A stretch of DNA of 64,000 nucleotides from Leptodactylus fallax (GCA_947044405.1 CAMRHE010000011.1:5438501-5502500); one strand, 5' to 3'. Positions 24,756-35,339 are shown, counted from the stretch's first letter. Program-made: numbers and translations. The notes: a model not told the origin generated them from the letters alone.

Positions 24756-26639
24756 TGTATAACGGGGTTTTTTTTGTATATTAAGAATGTGTTTTTGCAC
24801 AGAAAACTCAGGCTTTTTTTTTTTTTGTGCAAAAATGCATCAGTTTTACATCGAAGTAAAAGTTCCAGTGGCCTAAGACTATATCTGCATCCAGATACAT
24901 AGTGTGTTTTCACCATAAGGATGCTGCCATACGGTGCTCCTGGACACATTTACCACTAATTGCGGGATGCGCATGTACTTTCATTTCTTCTAATCAGAAA
25001 GTACAGGAGCGTCCCAGGAAATAGAACTAAACGCATGTGTCCTAAAGCATCTGGTGGCAGCACTTCTGTGTTATGGTTTGTGGTATATGACTTTAGTTTA
25101 GGGGTCGTCAGACTTACAATTATTGACCGGCACTCCGATTATCTCATCTTTGATTTTTTTATTAAAATCGGCACGCCGAACAAAAAAGGTTGCCTACCCC
25201 TGCACTAGATCAAGCAATATCAACATACACATGCAAATGCAAAACTAATCATTGGCCAATGATAATGTTTTACAACATTCTGGATGTTTCGGCATACAAC
25301 GCATTTGTTTTATGGAGAGAAATCAACCCCAATTGGAACAGAAATAAGCTGCATAAAAGAAGGATGTTTATTGAAGAATTAGGAAAATCCTTAGTTAGGC
25401 CATATATCGAAGCCAGAAAAGTAAACCCCAGAAGTGAAGGAGCAGCCGCCATTGTGAAGAGTGTCCAGGAGCATGCTCAAGAAAGAGACTCCACGGCCTC
25501 CACCAGCACAGCTACCAGCCAAAAAAGGAAGAGAATGTAGCTTCTGTCCATCTTCTTGTGACAATAAAACAAATCTGACATGTGCTGGGTGTGCAAAATA
25601 TCTTTGTATAGGACATGTGTTTTATTATTGTGCTCAATGTAAAAATGAATGAACCTGTTCAAACTTTTTATAGATAAAAAAGAAAAACTGACGTTTTCGT
25701 TATTTTTCATTTGTTGTTTTATAAAATATGTTAAGACAAAGTTATATTTAAAATTATAGTAAATTAAAATAAGCATGTTTGTTATTTGTGTGCAGAATGC
25801 TATAAAGCGAACATAATTGCAAACAGCCCGTGTAACTTTTTTCTGAAAAAAATAAATAAAAATTAAGTTTTAATTTCATTTTTGATTTGTTTATGATCAA
25901 CCATGTTCACATACAGCTTAATAAATAGGTATTAAAAAAAAAAACACAGTAGCTACAATCAACATTTTAATATGTCGGGTCATATTGACCTGAAACAGTA
26001 CAAGTGTATAGTAAATGCGAACAGTACAGCAGGGTTAAAGGGGTTATCCACTGAGGTATCCTCACTCCAACCTGACACCCACAACCACTGTCTCCCTTGT
26101 AAAGACAATACATAACTGGCAGCAAAGATCGGCACTCATTTCTGCTGCCTGAAAAGAGCAGTACATTGACTTCTACAGAGGCAGCAGTGATGCCTTTGCA
26201 AGGGAGGGCTGTCAGTCTTTCCTTAACTGCTGTCATGTTGTCCCTCTGGGCCTGGTCACTGTCACGCTACCTGCGCCCGCAATTCTAACTCCCCTGCCCC
26301 TTTTCTCCATAAAATCAGTTTTGATTTTTTTTTTTTACTTGGGGTAGGCAGTTTCTATACATCTACTCTGTTGGATAAATTCTGGTGAAGAAATGGCTGT
26401 GCGCTCTGCATGTCCATGAGTCTGGTTCTTCCTATGGGCTAACCTTCCTGTGAGGGATGAGAAAATATCTATGCAGCCTTATCTATGCTTCTGACTGCAG
26501 CTACTGCTACTATTGTAGTTGAATGGAACACCTTTAAACGCAGCCGTAATTCTTTAGTATTAGAATATTACTAACACATGACTGTTAGCACATCTGTCCA
26601 GCTCTCACGAGCCATTTTACAGTAGCCGCACAGCTAATT

Positions 26640-26820
26640 GCTATGAAATTTCACTAGGAACATGGCGACTTCAGCGTCATTCTTCTTTGTCTGGGGAAGG
26701 CGGAGCTTGTTTCGGTCGCGGAATGACGACGTTATGAAAGGCGACTCTTCGTCTGGCGGATTCCTTGTATTCCCCGGCCACAACGTGAGGCTGCTGCTTG
26801 TTTCCTAAGTGATCAGCGAG
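26640..26820 (+). promoter_or_regulatory. Probable LSM8 promoter and 5' UTR
   Basis: CpG-richer sequence than the surroundings (GTTTCGGTCGCGG, GAATGACGACG, CTTCGTCTGGCGG), directly upstream of the LSM8 ATG with no TATA box, as is usual for housekeeping genes. A perfect CRE palindrome TGACGTCA (26,822-26,829) overlaps the start codon. The transcription start is not determinable from the sequence. Confidence 0.55.
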
Positions 26821-26851
26821 ATGACGTCAGCGCTAGAGAATTATATCAACC
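26821..26851 (+). CDS. LSM8: LSM8 exon 1 (coding part)
   Basis: It encodes [10 protein letters not shown] plus the first base of Arg11. It is followed at once by GTATCCTTT, the minor-spliceosome donor consensus. Confidence 0.97.
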
Positions 26852-29800
26852 GTATCCTTTGCTAGATTACAGCCAGGGCAGCCATATTCGTGGGCTTTGT
26901 ATTTATTGTTGGGTGTGCCCGGACACTACTCCTTGCCTAGGTCTTAGTGGTGCAGTATCTCATGTGTGCAGGGGCAGCATGACATCTGCAGCAGTTTGTG
27001 TGTCTGTTTAGCTGGCCACTGTTCTGCAGTTCAATAAACTTAAAGGAGGTTTCTCACGAGAGACGTTTCTGCCGTATCCACATATGTCTCATACATGTGG
27101 ACCCCATCTCTGGAGCCTGTAGCTATTTCTTTGTAGACCCCCCCCGACTCCTTGTCCTACTTCTTGTGTAGCCACGGCCACACTGAGAACACTATCTGCT
27201 ATGGTCAGGCTTTACAGAGCAGCAAAATCAGATGTGCTACACTGTTTCCACAACTCCCATAGAAGTGAATGGAAGGTAGAGAAATCTAATAGCTCACGGT
27301 TCTATGTTGTTTTCATAACTTCTATGGGAGTTACAGCAACAGCATAACTCAGCTGCACTTTAAGACAGGGTTCACACTACCGTTGGATTCCGTTATGAAG
27401 GTGTACGTTAACAACAAAAAAAACAGACACCTATTATGACAGACATTAACGGACACTAACTGATGTTAATGTTTCCGTTTTTTTTTTAACTGAGCCAATT
27501 AATGCCCCCCCCCCCACCGGCCCGCCAGTGGGCTTGAACCTCCGATCTCAGGATTTTTATTATATACTGTGTGTGCTGTAGACTACCTTAACAGATCTCG
27601 CAGGAACGGTTGCAGTTATTACAGCTGATGGGAGGATGATCGTGGTAAGAAATATTGGAATAGCTTGTTGAAATTCTATTCACTTGTATTGATTGTACCT
27701 TTGCTATACACACGTGGACAAAATTGTTGGTACCTCTCAATTAATGAAAGAAAAACCCACAATGGTCACAGAAATAACTTGAATCTGACAAAAGTAATAA
27801 TATATAAAAATTCTATGAAAATGAACAAATGAAAGTCAGACATTGCTTTTCAACCATGCTTCAACAGAATTTTTAAAAAAAGAAAACTCATGAAACAGGC
27901 CTGGACAGAAATGATGGTTCCCTTAACTTAATATTTTGTTGCACAACCTTTTGAGGCAATCACTGAAATCAAACGATTCCTGTAACTGTCAATGAGACTT
28001 CTGCACCTCTCAACAGGTATTTTGGCCCACTCCTCATGAGCAAACTGCTCCAGTTGTCTCGGGTTTGAAGGGTGCCTTTTCCAGATGGCATGTTTCAGCT
28101 CCTTCCAAAGATGCTCAATAGGATTTAGGTCAGGGCTCATAGAAGGCCACTTCAGAATAGTCCAATGTTTTCCTCTTAGCCATTCTTGGGTGTTTTTAGC
28201 TGTGTGTTTTGGGTCATTATCCTGTTGCAAGACCCATGACCTGCGACGGAGACCAAGCTTTCTGACACTGGGCAGCGCATTTCTTTCTAGAATCCCTTGA
28301 TAGTCTTGAGCTTTTATTGTACCCTGCACAGATTCAAGACACCCTGTGCCAGATACAGCAAAGCAGCCCCAGAACAGCCTACTCCATGCTTCACAGTAGA
28401 GACAGTGTTCTTTTCAAGATATGCTTCATTTTTCCATCTGTGAACATAGAGCTGATGTGCCTTGCCAAAAATTTTGATTTTTGTCTCATCTGTCCATAGG
28501 ACATTCTCCCAGAAGCTTTGTGGCTTGTCAACATGTAGTTTGGCAGATTCCAGTCTGTCAGATTCAAGTTATTTCTGTGACCATTTAGGGTTTTTCTTTC
28601 ATTAAACGAGGGGTACCAACAATTTTGTCCACGTGTGTAGATGCTTTAAAGAAGATGCCCAGCCAAAACTTAAAAAAAAAAAAAAAAAAAAAAAGCGCCA
28701 GTCTTCCGCACAAGAAGTGCTGCTTAGTCAAAAGGGCAGCACGGTGGCTCCTTGCAGAGAATCCGATGAAGGGCAACATCTGCATGGAGTTTGTATGTTC
28801 TCTCCATGTTTGCATTGTGCTTCTTCTGGGTAATCTGGTTTCTTCCCACATGCCAAAAGTATACTGATAGGTAAATTGTCTTCATTGTTTTCCTGTAAAA
28901 CAAGTGACTTGTGGGTGTTGGAAATGAGCGTGTGTACAGCAGCCACTAACTCCCCTACTCCACAATGCTTCCTGCATTTTGAGTCTCTTGTGTAAGAAAA
29001 GTGTATTATTGATCTTTGTCACATGTGGCCGAGGCAAGTCATCGTTGTGGCCAGTGATTGGCTGAGCAGCATTTCCTGTGTCAGAAGGGTCCAGAAAGCA
29101 GAGACTGGCATTATTTTGGGTAATGAATACTAACTTTCAACACTTATTTATATAGGAGTAGCCTACAGGAATCTAGTTGTTAGATGGCTAGTTAACTTGG
29201 CTATGCATGCTATGGCTGTAGACTGTTGTGTACCCTTTCTTAATACTGGCATTCTTAATGTTGTGTTGTTTGTTTGTTTTTTTTTGTTTTTTTTTTACTT
29301 TAGGGAACACTTAAAGGTTTTGATCAGACCATTAACCTAATTTTAGATGAGAGTCATGAGCGAGTATTTAGTTCCTCACAAGGAGTAGAACAAGTAGTGC
29401 TGGGACTGTACATTGTAAGAGGAGACAATGTGTAAGTATCATTTTGTCTTAATGTTATAGAATATGTCTGAATGTAGAAGAATACTACACGTATGGTACA
29501 AGTATGTGTATCCCCAAAAGGCAATACTGTGTCACACAAGTGAACACAATGATATGTATCAATAATCTTTCCAAGGAGTGTTTTTTGTTTTTAAAAAGGT
29601 TTAATTTATGCTTTTCAAATAAAAAAAAGGCATCACCAACAACTGCTGCGGCATTACATGGGATAGAAAGAGCAGGGAAAACAGCACATCATATATAGGG
29701 CCAGGAGGCAAAATATAAAGCGGTGAAGAGTACAACAGGGTATACCAGTTTCAGCCTCTGCAATATATACAACCACACATTGGCTAACCATTTATATTGC

Positions 29801-32800
29801 CTCACATAGTGATGCACTTTTTTGGGCCAAAGCCAGATGTGGATACAGCAGGATGGTTAAGTATAAGGCCTTCTTTATATTTACCATTTCTTCTGAATCC
29901 ACCTAAAAATGCAACACAAATTGTGTATTTAAAGGGGGTTCGACACCTGGGACACCCATAGATCATTGGTACAGAGGTAGCTTGGCTCTCCTGCGTTGGC
30001 CTTGGACCACTGAAGATCTAATATTGATGGCCTATCTGAATCTGTTAAGTTAATCTACAAGAATCAAGTGCATCTCATTTATAGTCCTTGGGATAAAAAG
30101 GGTTATAGATAAGAGAACAGTGGTCTTAAAATATGCATGCTTCATGCAGGAGCTAGCTGCTTGCAAATTGCTTGAAAAAAGTACTGTAGCTGCTGTATAC
30201 GTGGTGGGCAATCTTGGAATACTGTTGTGGACATCATTGAGATGTGCCAAGATTGGCCATTGCTGTCTTGTGAATGTGTCATGTTGCTTCACTATGAAGC
30301 CATGTGTAAAAAGCTCTCTAGGCGGGGGGCCCATGTTGCAAAAACAGCGTTTTGACTGCTGTGAAAACGCCAAGGCAAAAAAATGCTACATTTAAATTAT
30401 CTGCAAAGTGGATGGGATTCTGGCTAACCCCATCCACACATTGCAGGAGAAAATCCACAGCGGAAAAGCTGCGTTTTCAAAAACGCTGTGGAAAAAACCA
30501 GTGCGTTTCCACTGCGGTCTTTTTCACAAGTGCCTCGCTACGTGAGGCCTTAGCCTTAAGAGTCTTTGCAGTGAAGCAAAGTATGTAACAAACATACAGT
30601 GGGGAAAGAAAGTATTTAGTCAGCCACCAATTGTGCAAGTTCTCCCACTTAAAACGATGAGAGAGGCCTGTAATTGTCATCATAGGTAGACCTCAACTAT
30701 AAGAGACAAAATGAGAAAACCTATTCAGAAAATTACATTGTCTGATTTTTAAAGAATTTATTTGCAAATTATGGTGGAAAATAAGTATTTGGTCAATAAC
30801 AAAAGTTCATCTCAATACTTTGTTATATATCCTTTGTTGGCAATGACAGAGGTCAAACGTTTTCTGTAAGTCTTCACAAGGTTGGCACACACTGTTGCTG
30901 GTATGTTGGCCCATTCCTCCATGCAGATCTCCTCTAGAGCAGTGATGTTTTGGTGCTGTTGCTTGGCAACACGGACTTTCAACTCACTCCAAAGGTTTTC
31001 TATGGGGTTGAGATCTGGAGACTGGCTGGGCCACTCCAGGACCTTGAAATGCTTCTTACGAAGCCACTCCTTCGTTGCCCTGGCGGTGTGCTTGGGATCA
31101 TTGTCATGCTGAAAGACCCAGCCATGTTTCATCTTCAATTCCCTTGCTGATGGAAGGAGGTTTGCACTCAAAATCTCACGATACATGGCCCCATTCATTC
31201 TTTCATGTACACAGATCAGTCGTCCTGGTCCCTTTGCAGAGAAACAGCCCCAAAGCATGATGTTGCCACCCCCATGCTTCACAGTACAGTCATGGCCAAA
31301 AGTTTTGAGAATGATACACATATTAATTTTTACAAAGTCTACTGCTTCAGTTTTTCTAATGGCAATTTGCATATACTCCAGAATGTTATAAAGAGTGATC
31401 AGCTTAACAGCAATTACTTGCAAAGTCAATATTTGCCTAGAAAATGAATTTTATCTCCCAAAACACATTTCAACATCATTGCAGCCCTGCCTTAAAAGGA
31501 CCACCTAACATCGTTTCAGTGATTGCTCCATTAACACAGGTGTGGGTGTTGATGAGGACAGGGCTGGAGAGCAATCTGTCATGATTGAGTAAGAATGACA
31601 CCACTGGACACTTTAAAAGGAGGCTGGTGCTTGCCATCATTGTTTCTCTTCTGTTAACCATGGTTATCTCTAAAGAAACACGTGCAGTCATCATTGCACT
31701 GCACAAAAATGGCCTAACTGGGAAGAGTATTGCAGCTAGAAAGATTGCACCTCAGTCAACAATCTATCGCATCATCAAGAACTTCAAGGAGAGAGGTTCC
31801 ATTGGTGCCAAAAAGGCTCCAGGGCGCCCAAGAAAGACCAGCAAGCGGCAGGACCGTCTCTTAAAAGTGTTTCAGCTGCGGGATCGGGCTACCAGCAGTG
31901 CAGAGCTTGCTGAGGAATGGCAGCAGGCAGGTGTGAGTGCATCTGCACGCACTGTGAGGCGGAGACTCTTGGAGCAAGGCCTGGTCTCAAGGAGGGCAGC
32001 AAAGAAGCCACTTCTCTCCAGAAAAAACATCAGGGACAGACTGATATTCTGCAAAAGGTACAGGGAGTGGACTGCTGAGGACTGGGGTAAAGTCATTTTC
32101 TCTGATGAATCCCCTTTTCGATTGTTTGGAACATCTGGAAAACAGCTTATTCGGAGAAGAAGAGGTGAGCGCTACCACCAGTCTTGTCTCATGCCAACTG
32201 TAAAGCATCCTGAAACCATTCATGTGTGGGGTTGCTTCTCAGCCAAGGGAATCGGCTCTCTCACAGTCTTGCCTAAAAACACAGCCATGAATAAAGAATG
32301 GTACCAGAATGTCCTCCAAGAGCAACTTCTCCCAACCGTCCAAGAGCAGTTTGGCGCTCAACAATGCCTTTTCCAGCATGATGGAGCACCTTGCCATAAA
32401 GCAAAGGTGATAACTAAATGGCTCAGGGAACAAAACATAGAGATTTTGGGTCCATGACCTGGAAACTCCCCAGATCTTAATCCCATTGAGAACTTGTGGT
32501 CAATCATCAAGAGACGGGTGGACAAACAAAAACCAACAAATTCAGACAAAATTAAAGCATTGATTCTGCAAGAATGGACTGCTATCAGTCAGGATTTGGT
32601 CCAGAAGTTGATTGAGAGCATGCCAGGGAGAATTGCAGAGGTCCTGAAGAAGAAGGGTCAACACTGCAAATATTGACTTGCTGCATTAACTCATTCTAAC
32701 TGTCATTATAAGCTTCTGTTACTCATAATATGAATGCAATTCTATTTCTGTATGTGATAAAAACATCTGACAAACACACATAAAAACCAGAGGGCAGCAG

Positions 32801-34159
32801 ATCATGTGAAAATATAATATTTGTGTCATTCTCAAAACTTTTGGCCATGACTGTAGGTATGGTGTTCTTTGGATGCAACTCAGCATTCACTATGCTCCAA
32901 ACACGACGAGTTGTTTCTACCAAACAGTACTACTTTGGTTTCATCTGACCATATGACATTCTCCCAATACTCTTCTGGAACATCCAAATGCTCTCTAGCA
33001 AACTTCAGACGGCCCCGGATATGTACTGGCTTAAGCAGGGGGACACGTCTGGCACTGCAGGATCTGAGTCCCTGGTGGCGTAGTGTGTTACTGACGGTAA
33101 CCTTTATGTTTGTCCCAGCTTTCTGCAGGTCATTCACTAGGTCTCCCCGTGTGGTTCTGGGATTTTTGCTCACCATTCTTGTGATCATTTTGACCCCATG
33201 GGGTGAGATCTTGCGTGGAGCCCCTGATCGAGGGAGATTATCAGTGGTCTTGTATGTCTTCCATTTTCTAATTATTGCTCCCACAGTTGATTTCTTCACA
33301 CCAAGCTGCTTGCCTAATGCAGATTCAGTCTTCCCAGCCTGGTGCAGGTCTACAATTTTGTTTCTGGTGTCCTTCCACAGCTCTTTGGTCTTCACCATAG
33401 TGGAGTTTGGAGTGTGACTGTTTGAGGTTGTGGACAGGTGTCTTTTATACTGATAACAATGTCAAACAGGAGCCATTACTACAGGTAATGAGTGGAGGAC
33501 AGAGGAGCCTCTTAAAGAAGAAGTTACAGGTCTGTGAGAGCCAGAAATCTTGCTTGTTTGTAGGTGACCAAATACTTATTTTCCACCATAATTTGCAAAT
33601 AAAGTCTTAAAAAAATCAGACAGTGTGATTTTCTAGATATGTTTGTTTTCTCATTTTGTCTCTCATAGTTGAGGTCTACCTATGATGTCAGTTACGGGCC
33701 TCTCTCATCTTTTTAAGTGGGAGTACTTGCACAATTGGTGGCTGACTAAATACTTTTTTTCCCCACTGTATTAGGTTATGATCAGACATGGCAAAATTCT
33801 AGAAAATCTGCAGCATGCCTTACACATGTTCGGTTTTTTTCCCCTGGCACTTGTGCGGACAGATGCTTTGTGTAGTGTGGATATACTTGTATTATTTTTT
33901 TCCCCTCCAGAAATTTGTGCATTCTCTTTTCTTGGAAAACCTTTTTTTAATACAATTATCCATGAGTAATTATCATAAGTTCAGTAGGTAGCACAAATGC
34001 GTTATATTCTCAACAATGACCAGTACCAGTTCTACAATACAAGGTTATGAAAACTTTTGTCTCTGCAGGGCTGTTATTGGAGAGATAGATGAAGAGACAG
34101 ACTCTGCACTGGACTTGGGGAATATCAGAGCAGAACCTCTGAACTCTGTTGTAAATTGA
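26821..34159 (+). CDS. LSM8: LSM8, U6 snRNA-associated Sm-like protein (complete, four exons)
   Basis: The spliced coding exons are 26,821-26,851, 27,604-27,644, 29,304-29,431 and 34,069-34,159 (291 nt, 96 aa plus TGA). The protein starts [20 protein letters not shown] and ends EPLNSVVN, matching vertebrate LSM8 almost residue for residue and at the same length. The Sm1 motif surrounds [16 protein letters not shown] and the Sm2 motif is [13 protein letters not shown]8 is the subunit that makes the LSM2-8 ring nuclear; the ring binds the U-rich 3' end of U6 snRNA and supports U4/U6 assembly and splicing. Intron 1 has U12-type signals; introns 2 and 3 have ordinary GT-AG sites and hold Tc1 insertions. 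The reading frame is intact, so the gene is presumably functional. Confidence 0.98.
27366..27495. repeat. MITE family B fragment in LSM8 intron 1
   Basis: The left end CAGGGTTCACACTACCGTTG matches the 43.2-kb copy. It is truncated at about 27,495, where a SINE-like sequence follows. Confidence 0.85.
27505..27582 (-). repeat. tRNA-derived SINE-like repeat
   Basis: On the minus strand a B-box-like GGTTCAAGCCC (complement of 27,530-27,540) is preceded by CCTGAGATCGGA. The same B-box context recurs at 51,604. It lies just upstream of LSM8 exon 2. No complete tRNA fold is claimed. Confidence 0.5.
27584..27592 (+). promoter_or_regulatory. Predicted U12-type branch point of LSM8 intron 1
   Basis: TACCTTAAC is close to the TTCCTTAAC consensus. 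Its branch adenosine (27,591) is 12 nt before the end of the intron at 27,603, in the usual minor-intron range. No polypyrimidine tract precedes the acceptor. Confidence 0.85.
27604..27644 (+). CDS. LSM8: LSM8 exon 2
   Basis: It encodes (R)[13 protein letters not shown]. The acceptor is CTCGCAG and the donor GTAAGA. Phase fits exon 1 (C|GA). Confidence 0.97.
27709..28637 (-). mobile_element. Internally deleted Tc1-like element, copy 2 (LSM8 intron 2)
   Basis: It starts CACACGTGGACAAAATTG and ends with the complement, with TA on both sides (27,707-27,708; 28,638-28,639), 929 bp. ORF 27,928-28,329 (-) holds [20 protein letters not shown] and [20 protein letters not shown] (second Asp to Glu spacing 34). 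The N-terminal DNA-binding region is deleted at the same junction as in copy 1. It lies antisense to LSM8. Confidence 0.93.
28735..28885 (+). repeat. LINE/SINE-type conserved fragment (L2-like wording)
   Basis: GGCAGCACGGTGGCTC, GCATGGAGTTTGTATGTTCT and GGTTTCTTCCCACATGCC are words of a very widespread vertebrate repeat that I associate with L2-type LINE tails. An A-run (about 28,672-28,694) precedes it. Class assignment is from memory of the wording only. Confidence 0.45.
28886..29303. other. LSM8 intron 2, rest
   Basis: No element recognised. A T-rich tract before 29,303 (GTTTGTTTTT..TTTTTTACTTTAG) is the polypyrimidine tract of exon 3. Confidence 0.6.
29304..29431 (+). CDS. LSM8: LSM8 exon 3
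   Basis: It encodes [20 protein letters not shown] through LYIVRGDN plus two bases of Val67, carrying the end of Sm1 and most of Sm2. The acceptor is TACTTTAG and the donor GTAAGT. Confidence 0.98.
30319..30557. repeat. MITE family A, copy 3 (LSM8 intron 3)
   Basis: It ends GAGGCCTTAGCCTTAA at 30,557. The left end is degraded (GGCGGGGGGCCCATGTTGC). The interior CTGCAAAGTGGATGGGATTC matches copies at 7.1 and 52.8 kb in inverted orientation. Confidence 0.75.
31287..32853 (+). mobile_element. Tc1/mariner element with DD35E spacing, nested in the DD34E element
   Basis: The ends CAGTCATGGCCAAAAG and the complement (to 32,853) are flanked by TA (31,285-31,286; 32,854-32,855), 1,567 bp. The transposase is on the plus strand, opposite to the host element, and is broken by a single stop. 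It landed inside the catalytic-domain coding region of the outer element, at the VKHGGG motif. Confidence 0.95.
31585..32676 (+). pseudogene. Tc1-type transposase with one in-frame stop, DD35E catalytic triad
   Basis: The frame opens at 31,585; a plausible real start is the Met in [18 protein letters not shown] (about 31,660). The helix-turn-helix part ([15 protein letters not shown]), GRPRKT, first Asp in [12 protein letters not shown] (32,104), second Asp in [10 protein letters not shown] (32,380-32,382) and Glu in NPIENLW (32,488-32,490) are all present. I count 35 residues between the last two, counting the stop codon. A TGA at 32,455-32,457 sits where a Trp codon is expected ([14 protein letters not shown]); beyond it the frame stays open to KKKGQHCKY and TGA at 32,676. 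One base change separates this from a full frame. Confidence 0.93.
34069..34159 (+). CDS. LSM8: LSM8 exon 4 (terminal coding exon)
   Basis: The acceptor is TCTCTGCAG. It encodes [20 protein letters not shown] through LNSVVN, then TGA at 34,157-34,159. The last residue is Asn; mammals have His there. Confidence 0.98.
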
Positions 34160-34400
34160 ACAGATGTGAAGAAGCATTTAGAGCTGTACATGGATTTTTT
34201 AATGAATACTTTTGAATGAATGTTATATTCCATTTCTTTTTGTTGTGAGAGTGTTCTACCTTATTTTGTAAATTAAAATGTTTATAAGTTTTTATGTTCT
34301 GTAATGTTACTTTACGCTTTTCTTGATTTGGTCATAAAGAGAATTGACTCTCAGCAATTAATATGGTGGAAAGAAAATAAATATGGCGTCACCTAGTGCA
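34160..34400 (+). promoter_or_regulatory. LSM8 3' UTR with candidate poly(A) signals
   Basis: ATTAAA at 34,272-34,277 and AATAAA at 34,376-34,381 follow the stop by 113 and 217 nt. Either could end the transcript. Confidence 0.55.
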
Positions 34401-35339
34401 GTATACCCAACATCATGTGGTGGAAGAGGCCAGATGTCAGTCTTTACAAAATTCACTGACATAACACTAAACTCAGGTACTGTAAATATACTGCTGCTCC
34501 CTCCTGAGCAGACAATAGCCATACACCTCCACTGGATATGCACATAGTGAATGAAATTTGGAACCTTGTGCTGATAATAATGGTCCAGAGCGTGAAAGGT
34601 ACAGTGAAAGATTAGTGATTAATATGGGTTATGTGGTTTAAAGTGGTTGTCTGGGATAAATGAATATTTCAAGCATATGCCCCACCCAGGTACTCTTGTC
34701 AGCTGTACCTGGTTCTACATTTCTTCATTCAATGTGTGCAGTTAATGTAGGCTGGAGTAGTACATGCATTTTTATTTTTTTTTTAATCAAAGTAGTAAGA
34801 ATATTGAAAGCCTGGTTTCTTTACTATCCTTTTATGTCAATTCCTGTATTTGACTTAAAGGATTACTAAACCCAGAATCCAAACTTAAAAAGACAAAAAA
34901 AATTATTTCCTATATGACACCGCACACTAATTTTTTTTATATTTTGCTCTTTTGTCTTATATAGTCATTCAGAGCATGAAACTAAAGTGGAAAAGCGGTG
35001 CATTCTTTGCTATGGGAGCGGCCATGTTTTCCCCCCTCTCTAATGCTAGTGCACTTGAGCCAGGAAGTTTAGGAGCAGAGGATTGGGTTTAGGCTGCACA
35101 CTGAGTGTAGCCATTTTGTTGGAATCTCTTAACTGACTGTGTGAAATGGATACGGTAAGAGTGCACCTCTATCAGCAGTAGCGTACACATAGTGACACCA
35201 GCTGGCTACCTCACTTAAGTCGCACTGAAAACAATACAACTTCACAGGGAAAGTCACCCAACTTTCTAAAACTGCTGAATAGCAAATATGTACTGTTATG
35301 CTTTAATTCCCCTTTCTTCTGTGACCCTACAATATTATA
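34401..35339. other. Intergenic stretch
   Basis: Includes a dispersed frog-type repeat beginning TAAAGGATTACTAAACCCAG at about 34,857. No gene seen. Confidence 0.4.

Larger units (their letters stand above)
23785..25202. mobile_element. hAT-like non-autonomous element inserted in the piggyBac transposase
   Basis: The termini CAGGGGTCGGCAACC and GGTTGCCTACCCCTG are inverted. The 8-bp target duplication is CACTAGAC (23,777-23,784) and CACTAGAT (25,203-25,210). An 8-bp duplication plus a CAGGGGT end is hAT-type. No hAT transposase is seen inside; the interior is a palindromic MITE and a tandem array. Confidence 0.9.
22548..25652 (+). pseudogene. piggyBac transposase, disabled by stops, frameshifts and an insertion
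   Basis: It starts MSRRHLLTDAELEELVNASD at 22,548 and has an acidic N-terminus. It then shows a frameshift with stop at 22,755, a TAA at 23,018, a frameshift near the A-run at 23,421-23,429, a TGA at 23,518, an hAT-like insertion after 23,784, and a frameshift near 25,530. The three catalytic Asp of the DDD nuclease are all readable: TVDEQL (23,258), TCDNIF (23,482) and KGAVDTLD (23,773). The C-terminal Cys/His-rich DNA-binding finger is present (CSFCPSSCDN, CAGCAKYLC, CAQCKNE, up to 25,652). Confidence 0.95.
21845..26034 (+). mobile_element. piggyBac element with TTAA duplications, carrying nested insertions
   Basis: The termini CCCTGCTGT (21,845) and ACAGCAGGG (ending 26,034) are inverted and flanked by TTAA (21,841-21,844 and 26,035-26,038). 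GACCCGA/GGGTCATATTGACC-like subterminal motifs occur near both ends. The transposase runs on the plus strand but is broken. Total length is 4,190 bp, of which 1,418 bp is an hAT-like insertion and about 130 bp a small MITE (22,276-22,409). Confidence 0.95.
30597..33768 (-). mobile_element. Tc1-like element (DD34E) in LSM8 intron 3, interrupted by another Tc1 element
   Basis: The ends CAGTGGGGAAAGAAAGTATT and the complement (to 33,768) are flanked by TA (30,595-30,596; 33,769-33,770). Without the insertion it is about 1.6 kb. The transposase reads on the minus strand: N-terminus [20 protein letters not shown] from 33,398, first Asp in [12 protein letters not shown], a frameshift near 32,910-32,925, then after the inserted element [38 protein letters not shown] and [11 protein letters not shown]. 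The second Asp and Glu are 34 residues apart. Confidence 0.95.

Noticed and set aside
25190..25652. A Cys-rich zinc-finger protein gene
   Set aside because: It is the C-terminal finger of the same piggyBac transposase, separated from the remainder by the hAT-like insertion.
27505..27600. A tRNA gene on the minus strand
   Set aside because: The T-arm-like segment is there but no full cloverleaf is apparent, and it adjoins a MITE fragment in an intron.
32869..33417. A 182-aa plus-strand ORF with hydrophobic stretches, possibly a membrane protein
   Set aside because: It is the antisense shadow of the Tc1 transposase N-terminus on the minus strand.
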